Assembly: GCA_002869535.1 (NCBI GenBank)
Contig: PKUK01000003.1
Coordinates: 212-64,211, forward strand
Direction of reading: 5' to 3'
Length of the DNA stretch: 64,000 bases
Origin: Arcobacter sp.
GTDB taxonomy: Bacteria; Campylobacterota; Campylobacteria; Campylobacterales; Arcobacteraceae
Part shown: positions 20,443 to 29,602 of the stretch, piece after piece
How the letters are laid out: every line of letters starts with the position of its first letter
Position numbering within the stretch: position 1 is the stretch's first letter
The notes under the pieces: generated by a model
The model's database searches: none
The model's input: only the letters and a program-made list of their open reading frames with translations
What the model was told of the DNA's origin: nothing
Made by a program: the position numbers and the translations under genes

Positions 20443-20488
20443 TATAATTATTACTAAAAACAAGCCCTTGTATTTAGTAATAATTATA
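20443..20488. repeat. 16-bp perfect inverted repeat upstream of obgE
   Basis: TATAATTATTACTAAA (20443-20458) and its exact reverse complement (20473-20488) flank 14 bases whose middle, CAAG..CTTG, can also pair. It lies between the rpmA terminator and the obgE start, so it would form the 5' leader or operator of the obgE-proB-fmt unit. It is AT-rich and lacks a T run directly after it on the minus strand, so it does not look like a second terminator. Confidence 0.6.
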
Positions 20489-20495
20489 AACTAAA

Positions 20496-20528
20496 AAAGG
20501 GGTGTAGGCAAAAGCACTACACCCCTTT
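20496..20528 (-). terminator. Intrinsic terminator after rpmA
   Basis: A 12-bp perfect stem (AAAGGGGTGTAG / CTACACCCCTTT) around a 9-base loop, 20 bases beyond the rpmA stop codon on the minus strand and followed there by T-rich sequence. It separates the ribosomal protein pair from obgE. Confidence 0.85.
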
Positions 20529-20547
20529 AAATAAAGAAAAGTAAAAT

Positions 20548-20802
20548 TTACGAAGCGTAAACTGAAACTTTTTTTCTATCTTTATCTTTAACTTCGAATT
20601 TTACAACTCCGTCAATTAAAGCATAAATTGTGTGGTCTTTTCCAATACCTACATTGTTACCAACATGTACTTTCGTACCTCTTTGTCTGATGATGATATT
20701 TCCAGCTTTTACAGCTTCCCCACCATATTTTTTAACTCCAAGTCTTCTACCAGCTGAGTCTCTATTATTCTGTGTACTACCTTGTCCCTTTTTGTGAGCC
20801 AT
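20548..20802 (-). CDS. rpmA: 50S ribosomal protein L27
   Basis: Ribosomal protein near the peptidyl-transferase centre. The 84 residues start [16 protein letters not shown] and continue with [14 protein letters not shown] and [17 protein letters not shown]. The N terminus begins directly with AHKKG, so no processed Firmicutes-type extension is present. It follows rplU by 11 bases. Confidence 0.98.
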   Translation of the reverse strand: MAHKKGQGSTQNNRDSAGRRLGVKKYGGEAVKAGNIIIRQRGTKVHVGNNVGIGKDHTIYALIDGVVKFEVKDKDRKKVSVYAS

Positions 20803-20813
20803 AGTCTATCTCC

Positions 20814-21131
20814 TTATGCAGCTATTTTAGTAATTCTAATTTTTGTAAAGCTTCTTCTGAAACCTTTTTTTAACTTAGAATCTTTTCTTCTTCTTTTTTT
20901 GTAAATAAGAACTTTTCTGTCTCTATTTGCACCAGTACCGTCTAATACTACTACAGCTTCTACTTTTGCAGAAGAAATAGCATCACCACATTTTAACTCT
21001 CCATCGTTTACTGCTAAAACATCAGTAATTTCTAGAGATTCTTTAGCAGCTTTTCCAGTATAGTCGATATCAATCATATCACCTTCTGAAACCTTATACT
21101 GCTTACCACCACACTTTATAATTGCATACAT
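20814..21131 (-). CDS. rplU: 50S ribosomal protein L21
   Basis: Ribosomal protein binding 23S rRNA. The 105 residues start [18 protein letters not shown] and end with the basic [21 protein letters not shown], diagnostic for L21. It is the first gene of the L21-L27 pair. The ~100-base upstream gap has a GC-rich patch (TTCCGTCCCG on the minus strand) resembling the discriminator of the rRNA promoter at the left edge. Confidence 0.97.
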   Translation of the reverse strand: MYAIIKCGGKQYKVSEGDMIDIDYTGKAAKESLEITDVLAVNDGELKCGDAISSAKVEAVVVLDGTGANRDRKVLIYKKRRRKDSKLKKGFRRSFTKIRITKIAA

Positions 21132-21230
21132 ATCTTTTCCTCTAACTTATCAATTCTTTAGTAACTTTTTCATTTAACGGGACGGAATGTTACCAAAGGT
21201 TAGTTTAAATTTAGTTTAAGCGAAAAAGCA

Positions 21231-21620
21231 TTACATGTTAATTACGTCATCACTTGCAGCAATTACATCAATCTCAACTAAGACATTTTTAGGTAATGTT
21301 TTAACAGCTACCGTACTTCGTGCAGGTTTATGTTCACCAAAGTATTCTGCATAAATCACATTTACAACACCAAAATCTTCCATATTTTCTAAATAAATTG
21401 TAGCTTTTATAACTCTTTCTAAAGAGCTATTTGCTTCGGCAAGTACATTTTGTAAGTTTGTCAAAACTTGATGTGTCTGTTTTTTAATATCTCTTTCAAC
21501 TAATTGACCCTCAGCAGTAAGAGCAATTTGACCAGAAGTATAAACTAAACCATTATATTTAAGTGCTTGTGAATAAGGCCCAATTGCAGCAGGTGCAGCC
21601 TCAGTTTGAATAATTTCCAT
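21231..21620 (-). CDS. ridA: RidA-family reactive enamine/imine deaminase
   Basis: Cytosolic trimeric deaminase that clears 2-aminoacrylate and related intermediates. The 129 residues have GPYSQALKYNGLVYTSGQIAL at the N terminus, and RSTVAVKTLPKNVLVEIDVIA near the C terminus contains the key Arg and the EID motif of the RidA subfamily. It stands alone between rplU and dnaG. Confidence 0.93.
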   Translation of the reverse strand: MEIIQTEAAPAAIGPYSQALKYNGLVYTSGQIALTAEGQLVERDIKKQTHQVLTNLQNVLAEANSSLERVIKATIYLENMEDFGVVNVIYAEYFGEHKPARSTVAVKTLPKNVLVEIDVIAASDDVINM

Positions 21621-21678
21621 ATTAGTTTCCTTGATTTTTTATTATTTTACTTTAAAAAAAGTTTTATGAATATTAATT

Positions 21679-23316
21679 TTATAGATTATATGCTATTAAT
21701 TTTCCACTTTTTAACATTGCTATATTATCTTTTATTTTTCTAATTAGAGAACTTTTTTCATTGAAAGTATAAGTTTTATCATATAAAACTTCATTTAACT
21801 TATTTGAGTAAAATTTTCCTAATAAAACTAGAAGTTCTGCATTTAATCTTTCATCTTCATAATCTTCTAATCTCTCATTTAAAAGTATTGAGTTTAATCT
21901 ATCATCATTTATATTATCCATCAATATTTCAAACTCACTTTTATGATATTCAAACATTGAAGCATCTATAACATCTAAAACCCTTGAAAGTCTTTGCTTA
22001 TCATTTAGAATTGCTTTTATAATACAAAGCTCCCCAATATTTACCTTTGATAACTCAAGATTATTATTACTTTTTACTGTATTTTTTTTTACTTTTATTA
22101 AATTTTCTCTAATATTTAGCTTTTGGGCAATATACCTTGAATACTCATCATGATAAAGAGCATTTAGAGTATTTAAAAACTCATTAACATCTTGTAGGGC
22201 TTTTTGTTTATTTTGAGGGTCATTTAAATCAAATTGAGAAATTATATGATCAATAGCAAAAGGAATAAATGGTTTTGGTTTTGAAAATATTTTATTTAAC
22301 TCTTCTATCTTCCCATCTTTTACCATATCTGCTGGGTCAAAACCTTTTTCAAAAATAATAACTCCACCTTCAAAATCATTGTGTGCCATAAGTTGAGAAG
22401 CCTTAAAAGCAGCATTAAGTCCTGCATTATCTCCATCATAGGCAACAATTACTTTTGGCTCACCACGTTTTAATATGGGTAAGTGTTCTTTTGTAAGTGC
22501 AGTTCCAAGTGTTGCTACTGCATTATCAAATCCAGCTTGATGTAACATAATTACATCTAAATACCCTTCTGTGATAATTATCTCTTTTCGTTTGTATATT
22601 TTCTCTTTTGATAAGTTATACCCATAAAGGAGTCTTGATTTGTTGAAAATTTTAGTTTGAGGTGAATTAACATATTTTGCATTGTGTCCTGTTATTGTTC
22701 TTCCACCAAAACCAACTAAAGCACCATTTAATGAATAAATTGGGAAAGTAATTCTCTCAATAAACCTTGCATATAAGCCATTTGCTCCTGAATCTATAAT
22801 TCCTAACTCTTTTGCATCATTTAGATTTAAAAAGTTTGATTTCAGATAATTTATTGTCTCTTGGGAAGTTGGGGCATATCCTATTTCAAACTTCTCAATA
22901 GAAGACTCAAATATCCCTCTTTCTTTTATATAATCTTTAGCAACCATATTAGATACAAAGTTTTTCTGATAGTACCTATTTATCTCTTCTATTGCTTTTG
23001 TATCTTGTTTTTTTTGTTGGGTATCATCATAAACTAGTGAAAAGTTATTCATACTTGCTAATTTTTCTATAGCTTCTGGATAAGAAAGTTTTTCATATTC
23101 CATTACAAATTTAATGGAATCACCTCCAACACCACAACCAAAACAGTGGTATATCTGCTTTGCAGGACTTACTACAAAAGAAGGCGTACTCTCTCCGTGA
23201 AAAGGGCAACAAGCTTTAAAGTTTGCTCCTGATTTTTTTAATTGTAAAAATTGTGAGATTGTGTCAACTATGTCAACATGGTTTTTTAAATTTTCTATTG
23301 AATCTTTGTTTATCAT
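21679..23316 (-). CDS. dnaG: DNA primase DnaG
   Basis: Makes RNA primers at the replication fork. It has an N-terminal CHC2 zinc finger (CPFHGESTPSFVVSP, then CFGCGVGGD), the TOPRIM domain with IITEGYLDVI and VAYDGDNAG, and a C-terminal DnaB-interacting helical region. At 545 residues it is on the short side of the family. It is divergent from the LapB-like gene; the 100-base gap holds both promoters. Confidence 0.96.
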   Translation of the reverse strand: MINKDSIENLKNHVDIVDTISQFLQLKKSGANFKACCPFHGESTPSFVVSPAKQIYHCFGCGVGGDSIKFVMEYEKLSYPEAIEKLASMNNFSLVYDDTQQKKQDTKAIEEINRYYQKNFVSNMVAKDYIKERGIFESSIEKFEIGYAPTSQETINYLKSNFLNLNDAKELGIIDSGANGLYARFIERITFPIYSLNGALVGFGGRTITGHNAKYVNSPQTKIFNKSRLLYGYNLSKEKIYKRKEIIITEGYLDVIMLHQAGFDNAVATLGTALTKEHLPILKRGEPKVIVAYDGDNAGLNAAFKASQLMAHNDFEGGVIIFEKGFDPADMVKDGKIEELNKIFSKPKPFIPFAIDHIISQFDLNDPQNKQKALQDVNEFLNTLNALYHDEYSRYIAQKLNIRENLIKVKKNTVKSNNNLELSKVNIGELCIIKAILNDKQRLSRVLDVIDASMFEYHKSEFEILMDNINDDRLNSILLNERLEDYEDERLNAELLVLLGKFYSNKLNEVLYDKTYTFNEKSSLIRKIKDNIAMLKSGKLIAYNL

Positions 23317-23418
23317 GGAAAAGATTATACAATTTAATCTCTTTGATTTTACAATTTAGATTTTTATATGTTCAATTATGATAATATTAATACCAAAATA
23401 AAAAACAAGGTTTAATAA

Positions 23419-24465
23419 TTGCAGTTAGCATTTGAGTATAGAGATCCTCTTTTTGGAATAATTGTTCTTCTATTACTTATCTTTGTAATCTCATTTTTAA
23501 CTTACACTTTTGGTGCCTATAAAGAAAAAGTTGCAAGAAGAGAGTACCGTAAACTTCTAAAACGTTTTGAATTAGGAAAACTAAAAGAAGAAGATTATGT
23601 ACACCTATATAAAACATATAACCTCCCCTTTGACTCTATTTTACTTTTAGCTTCAACATTTTTGCACAAGGGTGATTATACAAGAGCTATAACAGTTTAT
23701 TTGGCACTATTAGAGCATGTAAAAGACAGAGTAAAAAAAGAAGAGCTTTTGGAACTTTTAGGTTCAACTTACTTTAAAGGCGGATTTTTACAAAGGTCAA
23801 GAGAGATATTTTTAAAGATTTTAAATTTTTCACCAAGAAATAGTGAAGCTTTGAAGTATCTACTTTTGATTAATGAAAAACTAAAAGATTATGAAAAAGC
23901 CTTAGAGGTGATTAATTCACTTGAAGAGCTTGGTATTGACACAATTAGAGATAGAATTTATATTGAGACATTGATTATTTTAAATGATCCTATTATCTCT
24001 TTTGATAAAAAAACAGAAAAACTCTATGCCTTTTTTAAACTAAACAGAATCGTGGAAAGAATGCTTTTAGAATATTTATTACAATACAATAAAAACTTCT
24101 TTTGGGAAAATATTGAGAAGTTCGATATTACCAAAATATTAGATTTACTTTGGTACTTAGATTTCAATGATATTGATTTTGATAAAGTTGAGAATAGTCC
24201 CCTATTAAAAGAGTTATATAATGCCAAGGGGTATTTAAATAATTTAGAAAAAAGTGATGACTTTAGTTTTGGAATATTAATATTGATTAATCAAAATGAA
24301 GCAAACATAAATGCTGATTTAAATTTTGAGTTTTTATGTACCTCTTGTAAAAAGACTCTTCCAATTTATTCAACAAGATGTCCCCACTGTCACAATACAT
24401 TAACATTTAAAGTCAAGCATAATTTAAATAAGGGAATAAGTGAAAAAAATCAATCTTTACAGTGA
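23419..24465 (+). CDS. LapB/YciM-like membrane-anchored TPR protein with zinc-ribbon end
   Basis: One N-terminal transmembrane helix (about residues 12-32), several TPR-type helical repeats (about 70-190; KGDYTRAITVYLALLE, GGFLQRSREIFLKIL) and a C-terminal rubredoxin-like metal site CTSCKKTLPIYSTRCPHC. This is the domain order of LapB, which tunes lipopolysaccharide synthesis through LpxC turnover in enterobacteria. Whether it does so here is inference. The likely start is TTG with an upstream AAGG. It overlaps rnhA by 26 bases. Confidence 0.75.
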   Translation: MQLAFEYRDPLFGIIVLLLLIFVISFLTYTFGAYKEKVARREYRKLLKRFELGKLKEEDYVHLYKTYNLPFDSILLLASTFLHKGDYTRAITVYLALLEHVKDRVKKEELLELLGSTYFKGGFLQRSREIFLKILNFSPRNSEALKYLLLINEKLKDYEKALEVINSLEELGIDTIRDRIYIETLIILNDPIISFDKKTEKLYAFFKLNRIVERMLLEYLLQYNKNFFWENIEKFDITKILDLLWYLDFNDIDFDKVENSPLLKELYNAKGYLNNLEKSDDFSFGILILINQNEANINADLNFEFLCTSCKKTLPIYSTRCPHCHNTLTFKVKHNLNKGISEKNQSLQ

Positions 24466-24886
24466 TGGTTCATCTTTAGGAAATCCAGGTCCTGGTGGTT
24501 ATGGAACAATCTTAGAGTTTAATGGTAAGAAAAAAGAGCTAAGTGGTGGTGAAGATAACACCACAAATAATAGAATGGAATTAAAAGGGGTAATTGAAGG
24601 CTTAAAAGCTTTAAAAGAGCCTTGTGATGTTCATATTACTTCTGATTCTACTTATGTAGTAAAAGGAATAAATGAATGGCTTAGTTCGTGGATTAAAAAT
24701 AACTGGAGATCATCAACAAAAAAACCAGTTAAAAATGATGACTTATGGAAAGAGTACGCTGAAGTTTCACAAAGACACAAAATCGTAGCTTCTTGGGTAA
24801 AAGGTCATGCTGGACATGAAGAAAATGAAAGATGTGATATACTTGCAAAAGATTTTGCACAAAATATAAAGGACAAAAATGAATGA
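24440..24886 (+). CDS. rnhA: Ribonuclease HI
   Basis: Degrades RNA in RNA-DNA hybrids. The 148 residues start at a GTG ([20 protein letters not shown]), preceded by AAGGGA inside the upstream gene. The catalytic carboxylates are Asp in YSDGSS, Glu in NNRMEL, Asp in SDSTYV and Asp in NERCDILA. Its end overlaps rnc by 8 bases. Confidence 0.97.
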   Translation: MKKINLYSDGSSLGNPGPGGYGTILEFNGKKKELSGGEDNTTNNRMELKGVIEGLKALKEPCDVHITSDSTYVVKGINEWLSSWIKNNWRSSTKKPVKNDDLWKEYAEVSQRHKIVASWVKGHAGHEENERCDILAKDFAQNIKDKNE

Positions 24887-25550
24887 TTATGCAAATTTAG
24901 AAAAGTGCCTGGATTATCAGTTTAAAAACAAAGATCTGATAGTCGAAGCACTTACTCATAAAAGCTTTAAGAAACCATACAATAATGAAAGATTAGAGTT
25001 TTTGGGTGATGCAGTTTTAAATTTAATTGTTGGTGAATACTTATATAAAAAGTTTCCAGCTTCTAATGAAGGGGATTTATCAAAAATACGAGCTTCACTT
25101 GTAAATGAAACAGGTTTTACAAAATTGGCAAATGAGATAAAGCTTGGCGATTATATTTATCTTTCAGTTGCAGAAGAGAGAAATAAAGGAAGAACAAAAG
25201 CCTCTATCTTATCAGATGCTTTTGAAGCAATTATGGGGGCTGTTTACTTAGAGTATGGCTTAGAAGTTTTAAAGCCAATTATTTTGACACTATTAGAAAA
25301 ATCTTATGATAAGATTAATTTAGATGTCTTATTTAGTGATTATAAAACAGCACTTCAAGAGATAACACAAGCAGAATTTGGTTCAATTCCTGAGTATAAA
25401 ATAGAAGCTTCTTATGGACCAGATCATAAAAAAGAGTTTGAAGTATCAATTTGGATAAATGATAAAAATTATGGACAAGCAATAGGCAAAAGTAAAAAGT
25501 TAGCTCAACAAGCCGTTGCAAAAATAGCATTAGATACGTTAAAAGGTTAA
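24879..25550 (+). CDS. rnc: Ribonuclease III
   Basis: Double-strand-specific RNase for rRNA and mRNA processing. The 223 residues comprise the catalytic RIII domain with [14 protein letters not shown] and the later [12 protein letters not shown] Glu, and a C-terminal double-stranded RNA-binding domain (about 150-223) ending [19 protein letters not shown]. It is translationally coupled to rnhA and 6 bases from aroC. Confidence 0.97.
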   Translation: MNDYANLEKCLDYQFKNKDLIVEALTHKSFKKPYNNERLEFLGDAVLNLIVGEYLYKKFPASNEGDLSKIRASLVNETGFTKLANEIKLGDYIYLSVAEERNKGRTKASILSDAFEAIMGAVYLEYGLEVLKPIILTLLEKSYDKINLDVLFSDYKTALQEITQAEFGSIPEYKIEASYGPDHKKEFEVSIWINDKNYGQAIGKSKKLAQQAVAKIALDTLKG

Positions 25551-25556
25551 ATAACA

Positions 25557-26630
25557 ATGAATAGTTTTGGACAAAAGTTTCGATTCTCAACTTTTGGAGA
25601 GAGTCATGGAAATGCATTAGGTTGTATTGTTGATGGAGTTCCTGCAGGAATCAAAATTGATGAAAGATTTATACAATCTGAAATGGATAGAAGAAAACCA
25701 GGTAAAAATGAGTTTGCAACAGCTAGAAAAGAAGGCGATAAAGTAGAGATTTTATCAGGTGTTTTCGAAGGACAAACAACAGGAACACCAATTGCAATGG
25801 TTATATTTAATGAAAATCAAAAAAGTAAAGATTATACAAATATAAAAGATCTTTTTAGACCAGGACATGCTGATTTTACATATTTTCATAAATATGGAAT
25901 CAGAGATTATAGAGGTGGAGGAAGAAGTAGTGCAAGGGAAACAGCAGCTAGAGTAGCAGCTGGTGCTATTGCAAAACTATTTTTAAATGAAATGAATGTT
26001 GAAGTAAGAAGTGGAATTTATGCCATTGATGGTATAGAGTCCTCAACTTTTGATTTTGAATATGCAAAAACTTCAGATATCTATTCACTTGATAAAAATA
26101 AAGAAGACTTCCAAAAAGAGGCAATTTTAGCTGCTAAGAACTCTCATAATAGTGTTGGTGGAGTTGCACTTGTAAATGTTAAAAATGCTCCTATTGGTTT
26201 AGGTGAACCACTATATTATAGACTTGATGCACAAATTGCAGCTGCTATGATGGGAATAAATGCCGTAAAAGCAGTAGAAATTGGCGATGGAATAGAGGCA
26301 AGTAAAGTAAAAGGTTATGATAATAATGACCAAATAGATGCAAATGGATTTAAAACAAACCATTCAGGTGGAATTTTAGGTGGAATATCAAATGGCGATG
26401 ACATCAATGTAAAAGTTTTCTTTAAAGCGACACCTTCTGTATTTATAAAACAAGATAGTATTGATATACATAATAATGAAGTATCATGTGAACTAAAAGG
26501 AAGACATGACCCATGTGTTGCAGTTCGAGGCTCTATTGTAGCTGAATCAATGATGGCATTAGTTATTGCTGACATGCTTATTTTAAATATGAGTAGCAAT
26601 ATAAATAATATTAAAAAAGTTTATAATTAA
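25557..26630 (+). CDS. aroC: Chorismate synthase
   Basis: Last step of the shikimate pathway, making chorismate from EPSP with reduced flavin. The 357-residue length is typical. Signatures visible are GESHGNALGCIVDGVPAG at the N terminus, DYRGGGRSSARETAARVAAG in the middle and GRHDPCVAVRG near the end. It closes the lapB-like-rnhA-rnc-aroC run, followed by a hairpin terminator. Confidence 0.97.
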   Translation: MNSFGQKFRFSTFGESHGNALGCIVDGVPAGIKIDERFIQSEMDRRKPGKNEFATARKEGDKVEILSGVFEGQTTGTPIAMVIFNENQKSKDYTNIKDLFRPGHADFTYFHKYGIRDYRGGGRSSARETAARVAAGAIAKLFLNEMNVEVRSGIYAIDGIESSTFDFEYAKTSDIYSLDKNKEDFQKEAILAAKNSHNSVGGVALVNVKNAPIGLGEPLYYRLDAQIAAAMMGINAVKAVEIGDGIEASKVKGYDNNDQIDANGFKTNHSGGILGGISNGDDINVKVFFKATPSVFIKQDSIDIHNNEVSCELKGRHDPCVAVRGSIVAESMMALVIADMLILNMSSNINNIKKVYN

Positions 26631-26695
26631 AAGATATTAAAGCAAAGGTTTTGTAATATTACTTAGCCTTTACTTTGGTTAAGTTGAAAGGTTGA

Positions 26696-26721
26696 AGCTG
26701 GTTTATTCCAGCTTTTTTTTT
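26696..26721 (+). terminator. Intrinsic terminator after aroC
   Basis: AGCTGG / CCAGCT stem with a 6-base loop directly followed by nine T residues, about 65 bases beyond the aroC stop. This is the standard architecture of a factor-independent terminator on the plus strand. Confidence 0.85.
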
Positions 26722-27043
26722 GATTTATTTTTTAGGTATTTTGATTTAAAAATTTTGTAAAAACCGAAATAGTACTAAAATATGATAAAGTGGTTTTTAC
26801 AAAATAAAGGGGCGCTTATTAAAATTATTCTCCTGAAGGGGGATAGAGAAATAAGATTAATAATGTATGTTATTTGTTAGATTTCAAATAAACAACAAAG
26901 GAGCTAAAATTTATAAATACTGTAAAAATATTCATTTAAATTTTACTTTCTAACATTAATGAACATATGACAGGAATTATAACTACATTTTGAGCATATG
27001 TCAAGTATATTATGCTAGAATATTAAATAAATTAAGGTAAGCA
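26722..27043 (+). other. Gene-free 320-bp leader upstream of the DUF134 regulator
   Basis: No ORF of useful size. It holds a short GC-richer patch (26811-26850: GGGGCGC and CTCCTGAAGGGGG, the latter a small hairpin), a strong orphan Shine-Dalgarno (AAAGGAG near 26900) with no ATG, GTG or TTG at the right distance, and two CATATG hexamers 31 bases apart (26964 and 26995) close to the likely promoter of the next gene. The CATATG pair could be an operator, and the orphan ribosome site could mark a lost small ORF; both are guesses. Confidence 0.4.
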
Positions 27044-27634
27044 ATGGCAAGAGATAAATTAAAACGAAAATTAGACCTTGTACCAGTATGTAAATACTTT
27101 GGTCCAAAGGATATTGAAGCAAAAGAAGATATAGTATTACTACATGAAGAGTTAGAAGCAATACACCTTATGGACTCATTTTGTATGTATCAAGAAGATG
27201 CTGCTAAAAAAATGAATGTATCAAGAGCAACCTTTGCTAGAATTGTTAAAAGTGCTAGAAAAAAGATTTCACTTGCATTAGTAACAGGAAGTAATATCAA
27301 AGTTCATGAAGTAACAAATGAGTTTCACCTTGCTGTTTGTTCAAATTCAAACGAAAAAATAGATTATGCAAATGAAGATTCACAATACATTTGGATATAT
27401 TTTATAAAAGATTATAAATTAAAATCTCAAAACTGTATAGTAAATCCAGCATTTAATAATGACGATGAAATAGCCTGTAACTTATTGCCTGAACTTTTAC
27501 ATGATTATAAAGTAAACTACTTCTTAATCAAAGATATAGATTATGACTTAAAAATTTCGCTTATTGCAAAAGGGATTTACCCTATTTTACAAGATTGTGT
27601 TGATTTAGACACAATGGTTGATATTTTCCAATAA
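27044..27634 (+). CDS. DUF134 (UPF0251) DNA-binding protein with NifX-like C-terminal domain
   Basis: Residues 1-90 match the DUF134 family: an N-terminal LDLVPVCKYFGP, an acidic stretch EELEAIHLMD and a sigma-like helix-turn-helix QEDAAKKMNVSRATFARIVKSARKK. The remaining ~100 residues resemble the dinitrogenase iron-molybdenum cofactor (NifX/NafY) fold, starting EFHLAVCSNSNEKID and ending in a GIYPILQDCVDLDTMV tail. The family often neighbours NifX-like genes; here the two parts seem to be fused. Target genes are unknown. It is convergent with htpX. Confidence 0.75.
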   Translation: MARDKLKRKLDLVPVCKYFGPKDIEAKEDIVLLHEELEAIHLMDSFCMYQEDAAKKMNVSRATFARIVKSARKKISLALVTGSNIKVHEVTNEFHLAVCSNSNEKIDYANEDSQYIWIYFIKDYKLKSQNCIVNPAFNNDDEIACNLLPELLHDYKVNYFLIKDIDYDLKISLIAKGIYPILQDCVDLDTMVDIFQ

Positions 27635-27636
27635 AT

Positions 27637-28488
27637 CTATTTTTTTAGTTCAAACTTCAACTCTTCAAGTCTTGCTATTCTATCTTCAGTTGTTGGGTGT
27701 GTTCTAAATAGATTTCCAAATTTTATATCTCGTCCTGAAAAAGGATTTATTATAAACATATGTGCAGTCTCTTCTGTGGCCTCATTTATTTGTCCTCTTT
27801 GGGCATAAGATTCTAATTTTGACAGAGCACTTTGTAAGCCACCAGGATCTTTTGTAAGCCTAGCTGCTCCTTCATCTGCTAAAAACTCCCTACTTCTACT
27901 AACTGTCATTTGTATTATAGAAGCGGCAATAGGCAAAATAATTGCCATAAGAATCATAACTATAGGATGAGCACCTTGTCTATTATTTCCACCAAACATA
28001 GCCGAAAATTGCATAAAATTTGCAATCATAGCAATAGCCCCAGCAAAGACTGCTGCTATTGTTCCAATTAAAATATCATAATGTCTTATATGAGATAACT
28101 CATGTGCTATAACACCCTCTATTTCTCGCTCATTTAATAAATCAACTAAACCTTGAGTAACAGCAACAGCTGCATTTTGATGATTTCTTCCTGTTGCAAA
28201 AGCATTTGGAACTCTATCGGGAATTAGATAGACCTTAGGCATAGGAAGATTTGCTTCATAGGTTAATTTTTCTACAATTTTATATATGTAATTTTTTCTA
28301 TCTTCAATAATAACTGCGTTGTAGTGTTTTAATACTTGCTTATCAGAATAATAGTATGCATAAAAATTCATACCACCTGCAATTAAAAATGCAATAAGTG
28401 CACCATTAGCACCGCCAAATGAGAATCCTATAAAAACGAATAAAACAGTTAAAAGTGTTAAAAAAAAGACTGTCTTTACTTGTTCCAT
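27637..28488 (-). CDS. htpX: Membrane zinc metalloprotease HtpX
   Basis: Inner-membrane endopeptidase in membrane protein quality control. It has two N-terminal helices (about residues 7-45), the zinc-binding [10 protein letters not shown] motif (about 130), two further helices and a downstream [14 protein letters not shown] carrying the third zinc ligand. The 283-residue length is normal. It stands alone, divergent from the first sixA-like gene. Confidence 0.95.
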   Translation of the reverse strand: MEQVKTVFFLTLLTVLFVFIGFSFGGANGALIAFLIAGGMNFYAYYYSDKQVLKHYNAVIIEDRKNYIYKIVEKLTYEANLPMPKVYLIPDRVPNAFATGRNHQNAAVAVTQGLVDLLNEREIEGVIAHELSHIRHYDILIGTIAAVFAGAIAMIANFMQFSAMFGGNNRQGAHPIVMILMAIILPIAASIIQMTVSRSREFLADEGAARLTKDPGGLQSALSKLESYAQRGQINEATEETAHMFIINPFSGRDIKFGNLFRTHPTTEDRIARLEELKFELKK

Positions 28489-28549
28489 GTTTCTTCCTTA
28501 GTAAAATTATATTAGTATTCTATAATCTTTTATATAAAAGGAAAAACAT

Positions 28550-29026
28550 ATGAAAAAATTATATTTATTAAGACATGCAAAGTCTTCATGGGAAGATTCT
28601 TCTTTAAAAGATATTGATAGACCATTAAACAATAGAGGGAAAAATCAAGTTAAATATATGAAAGAGTTTGTTTTAAAAAATAATATAAAACCAGATTTGA
28701 TTCTTTGTAGTACATCAAATAGAACTAAACTCACTGTTAATGGAATATTTGATAAGAAAAATTGTGTTTTTATAGATAGTTTGTATCATGCAAGTAGTAC
28801 TGAAATAATGGGTATAATAAAAAAAGTTGAAAAACAAATAGACTCTTTGATGATAATTGGACACAATCCGGGACTTAATGAATTTGCTTATGGACTAATA
28901 AATTTTGAAAATAATATTCAAACTGCAAGTCTTATTGAAATAGATATTTTAATTGATGATTGGAAAGATTTTCATAAAAACGACTCAAAATTTGTTTCAT
29001 ATACTAATCCACCAAAGAAAAAGTAA
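28550..29026 (+). CDS. SixA-like phosphohistidine phosphatase
   Basis: Histidine-phosphatase superfamily, short SixA type of 158 residues. It has the catalytic LLRHAKSSW near the N terminus, an Arg in RPLNNRGK and the second His in IIGHNPGLNEFAYG. SixA removes phosphate from His in phosphorelay or PTS proteins, but the substrate here is unknown. It has an adjacent paralogue 75 bases downstream on the same strand. Confidence 0.82.
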   Translation: MKKLYLLRHAKSSWEDSSLKDIDRPLNNRGKNQVKYMKEFVLKNNIKPDLILCSTSNRTKLTVNGIFDKKNCVFIDSLYHASSTEIMGIIKKVEKQIDSLMIIGHNPGLNEFAYGLINFENNIQTASLIEIDILIDDWKDFHKNDSKFVSYTNPPKKK

Positions 29027-29101
29027 AATATTTTGTAATTTTTTATATTATTTCTAGGAAAATTTACTTAAAATAATAACAATAAGAGAATTGGATTAAA
29101 A

Positions 29102-29602
29102 ATGAAAACACTTTATATAATGAGACATCCTCAAAAGCAAGTAGCAAAACCAAATCAAGATGATTTTGATATTAAATTATCACAAGAGGGAATAGAAGAA
29201 GCAAAAAGAATTGCACAAAATTTGAGCTCTTTAAATATTAAGCCTGACTTGATTGTTGCAAGTCCGGCAAATCGTACAAGAGAAACAGCTGAAATAGTCT
29301 CTGAAATATTGAAATATGACAAAAATATTATGTACAACGAAGTTCTTTTTCAAGCCTATGTAAATGAGCTAATAGAAACAATATCTTATACTTTTGATAC
29401 AGTAAATGAGATGTTTTTGATAGGTCACAACCCTTCTTTAACTGCACTTACTATAACACTTGATGTTTACAGAGAAGAGATAAAACCAGGGGAAGTCTTA
29501 AAAGTAGAGTTTGAAACAAATTCTTGGATAGATATAGGTAAAGAGAATGCAAAATTTATTTGGATAGAAAAACCTGATTATAATAACTTCTTAAAAATCT
29601 AA
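29102..29602 (+). CDS. SixA-like phosphohistidine phosphatase, second copy
   Basis: Histidine-phosphatase superfamily, 166 residues, with the catalytic IMRHPQKQ start, the Arg in ANRTRETAE and the second His in LIGHNPSLTALT. It is clearly related to the preceding gene but divergent, with a longer gap after the catalytic RH. Its 3' end overlaps the convergent flavoprotein gene by 12 bases. Confidence 0.8.
   Translation: MKTLYIMRHPQKQVAKPNQDDFDIKLSQEGIEEAKRIAQNLSSLNIKPDLIVASPANRTRETAEIVSEILKYDKNIMYNEVLFQAYVNELIETISYTFDTVNEMFLIGHNPSLTALTITLDVYREEIKPGEVLKVEFETNSWIDIGKENAKFIWIEKPDYNNFLKI

Noticed and set aside
26900-26960. Small ORF after the strong AAAGGAG ribosome site
   Set aside because: No ATG, GTG or TTG lies at a usable distance. 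Reading from ATT gives only 14 codons, too short to support without comparison data.
26990-27004. FNR/CRP-type box TTGAGCATATGTCAA before the DUF134 gene
   Set aside because: The spacing between TTGA and TCAA is seven bases instead of six and the inner bases are not symmetric.
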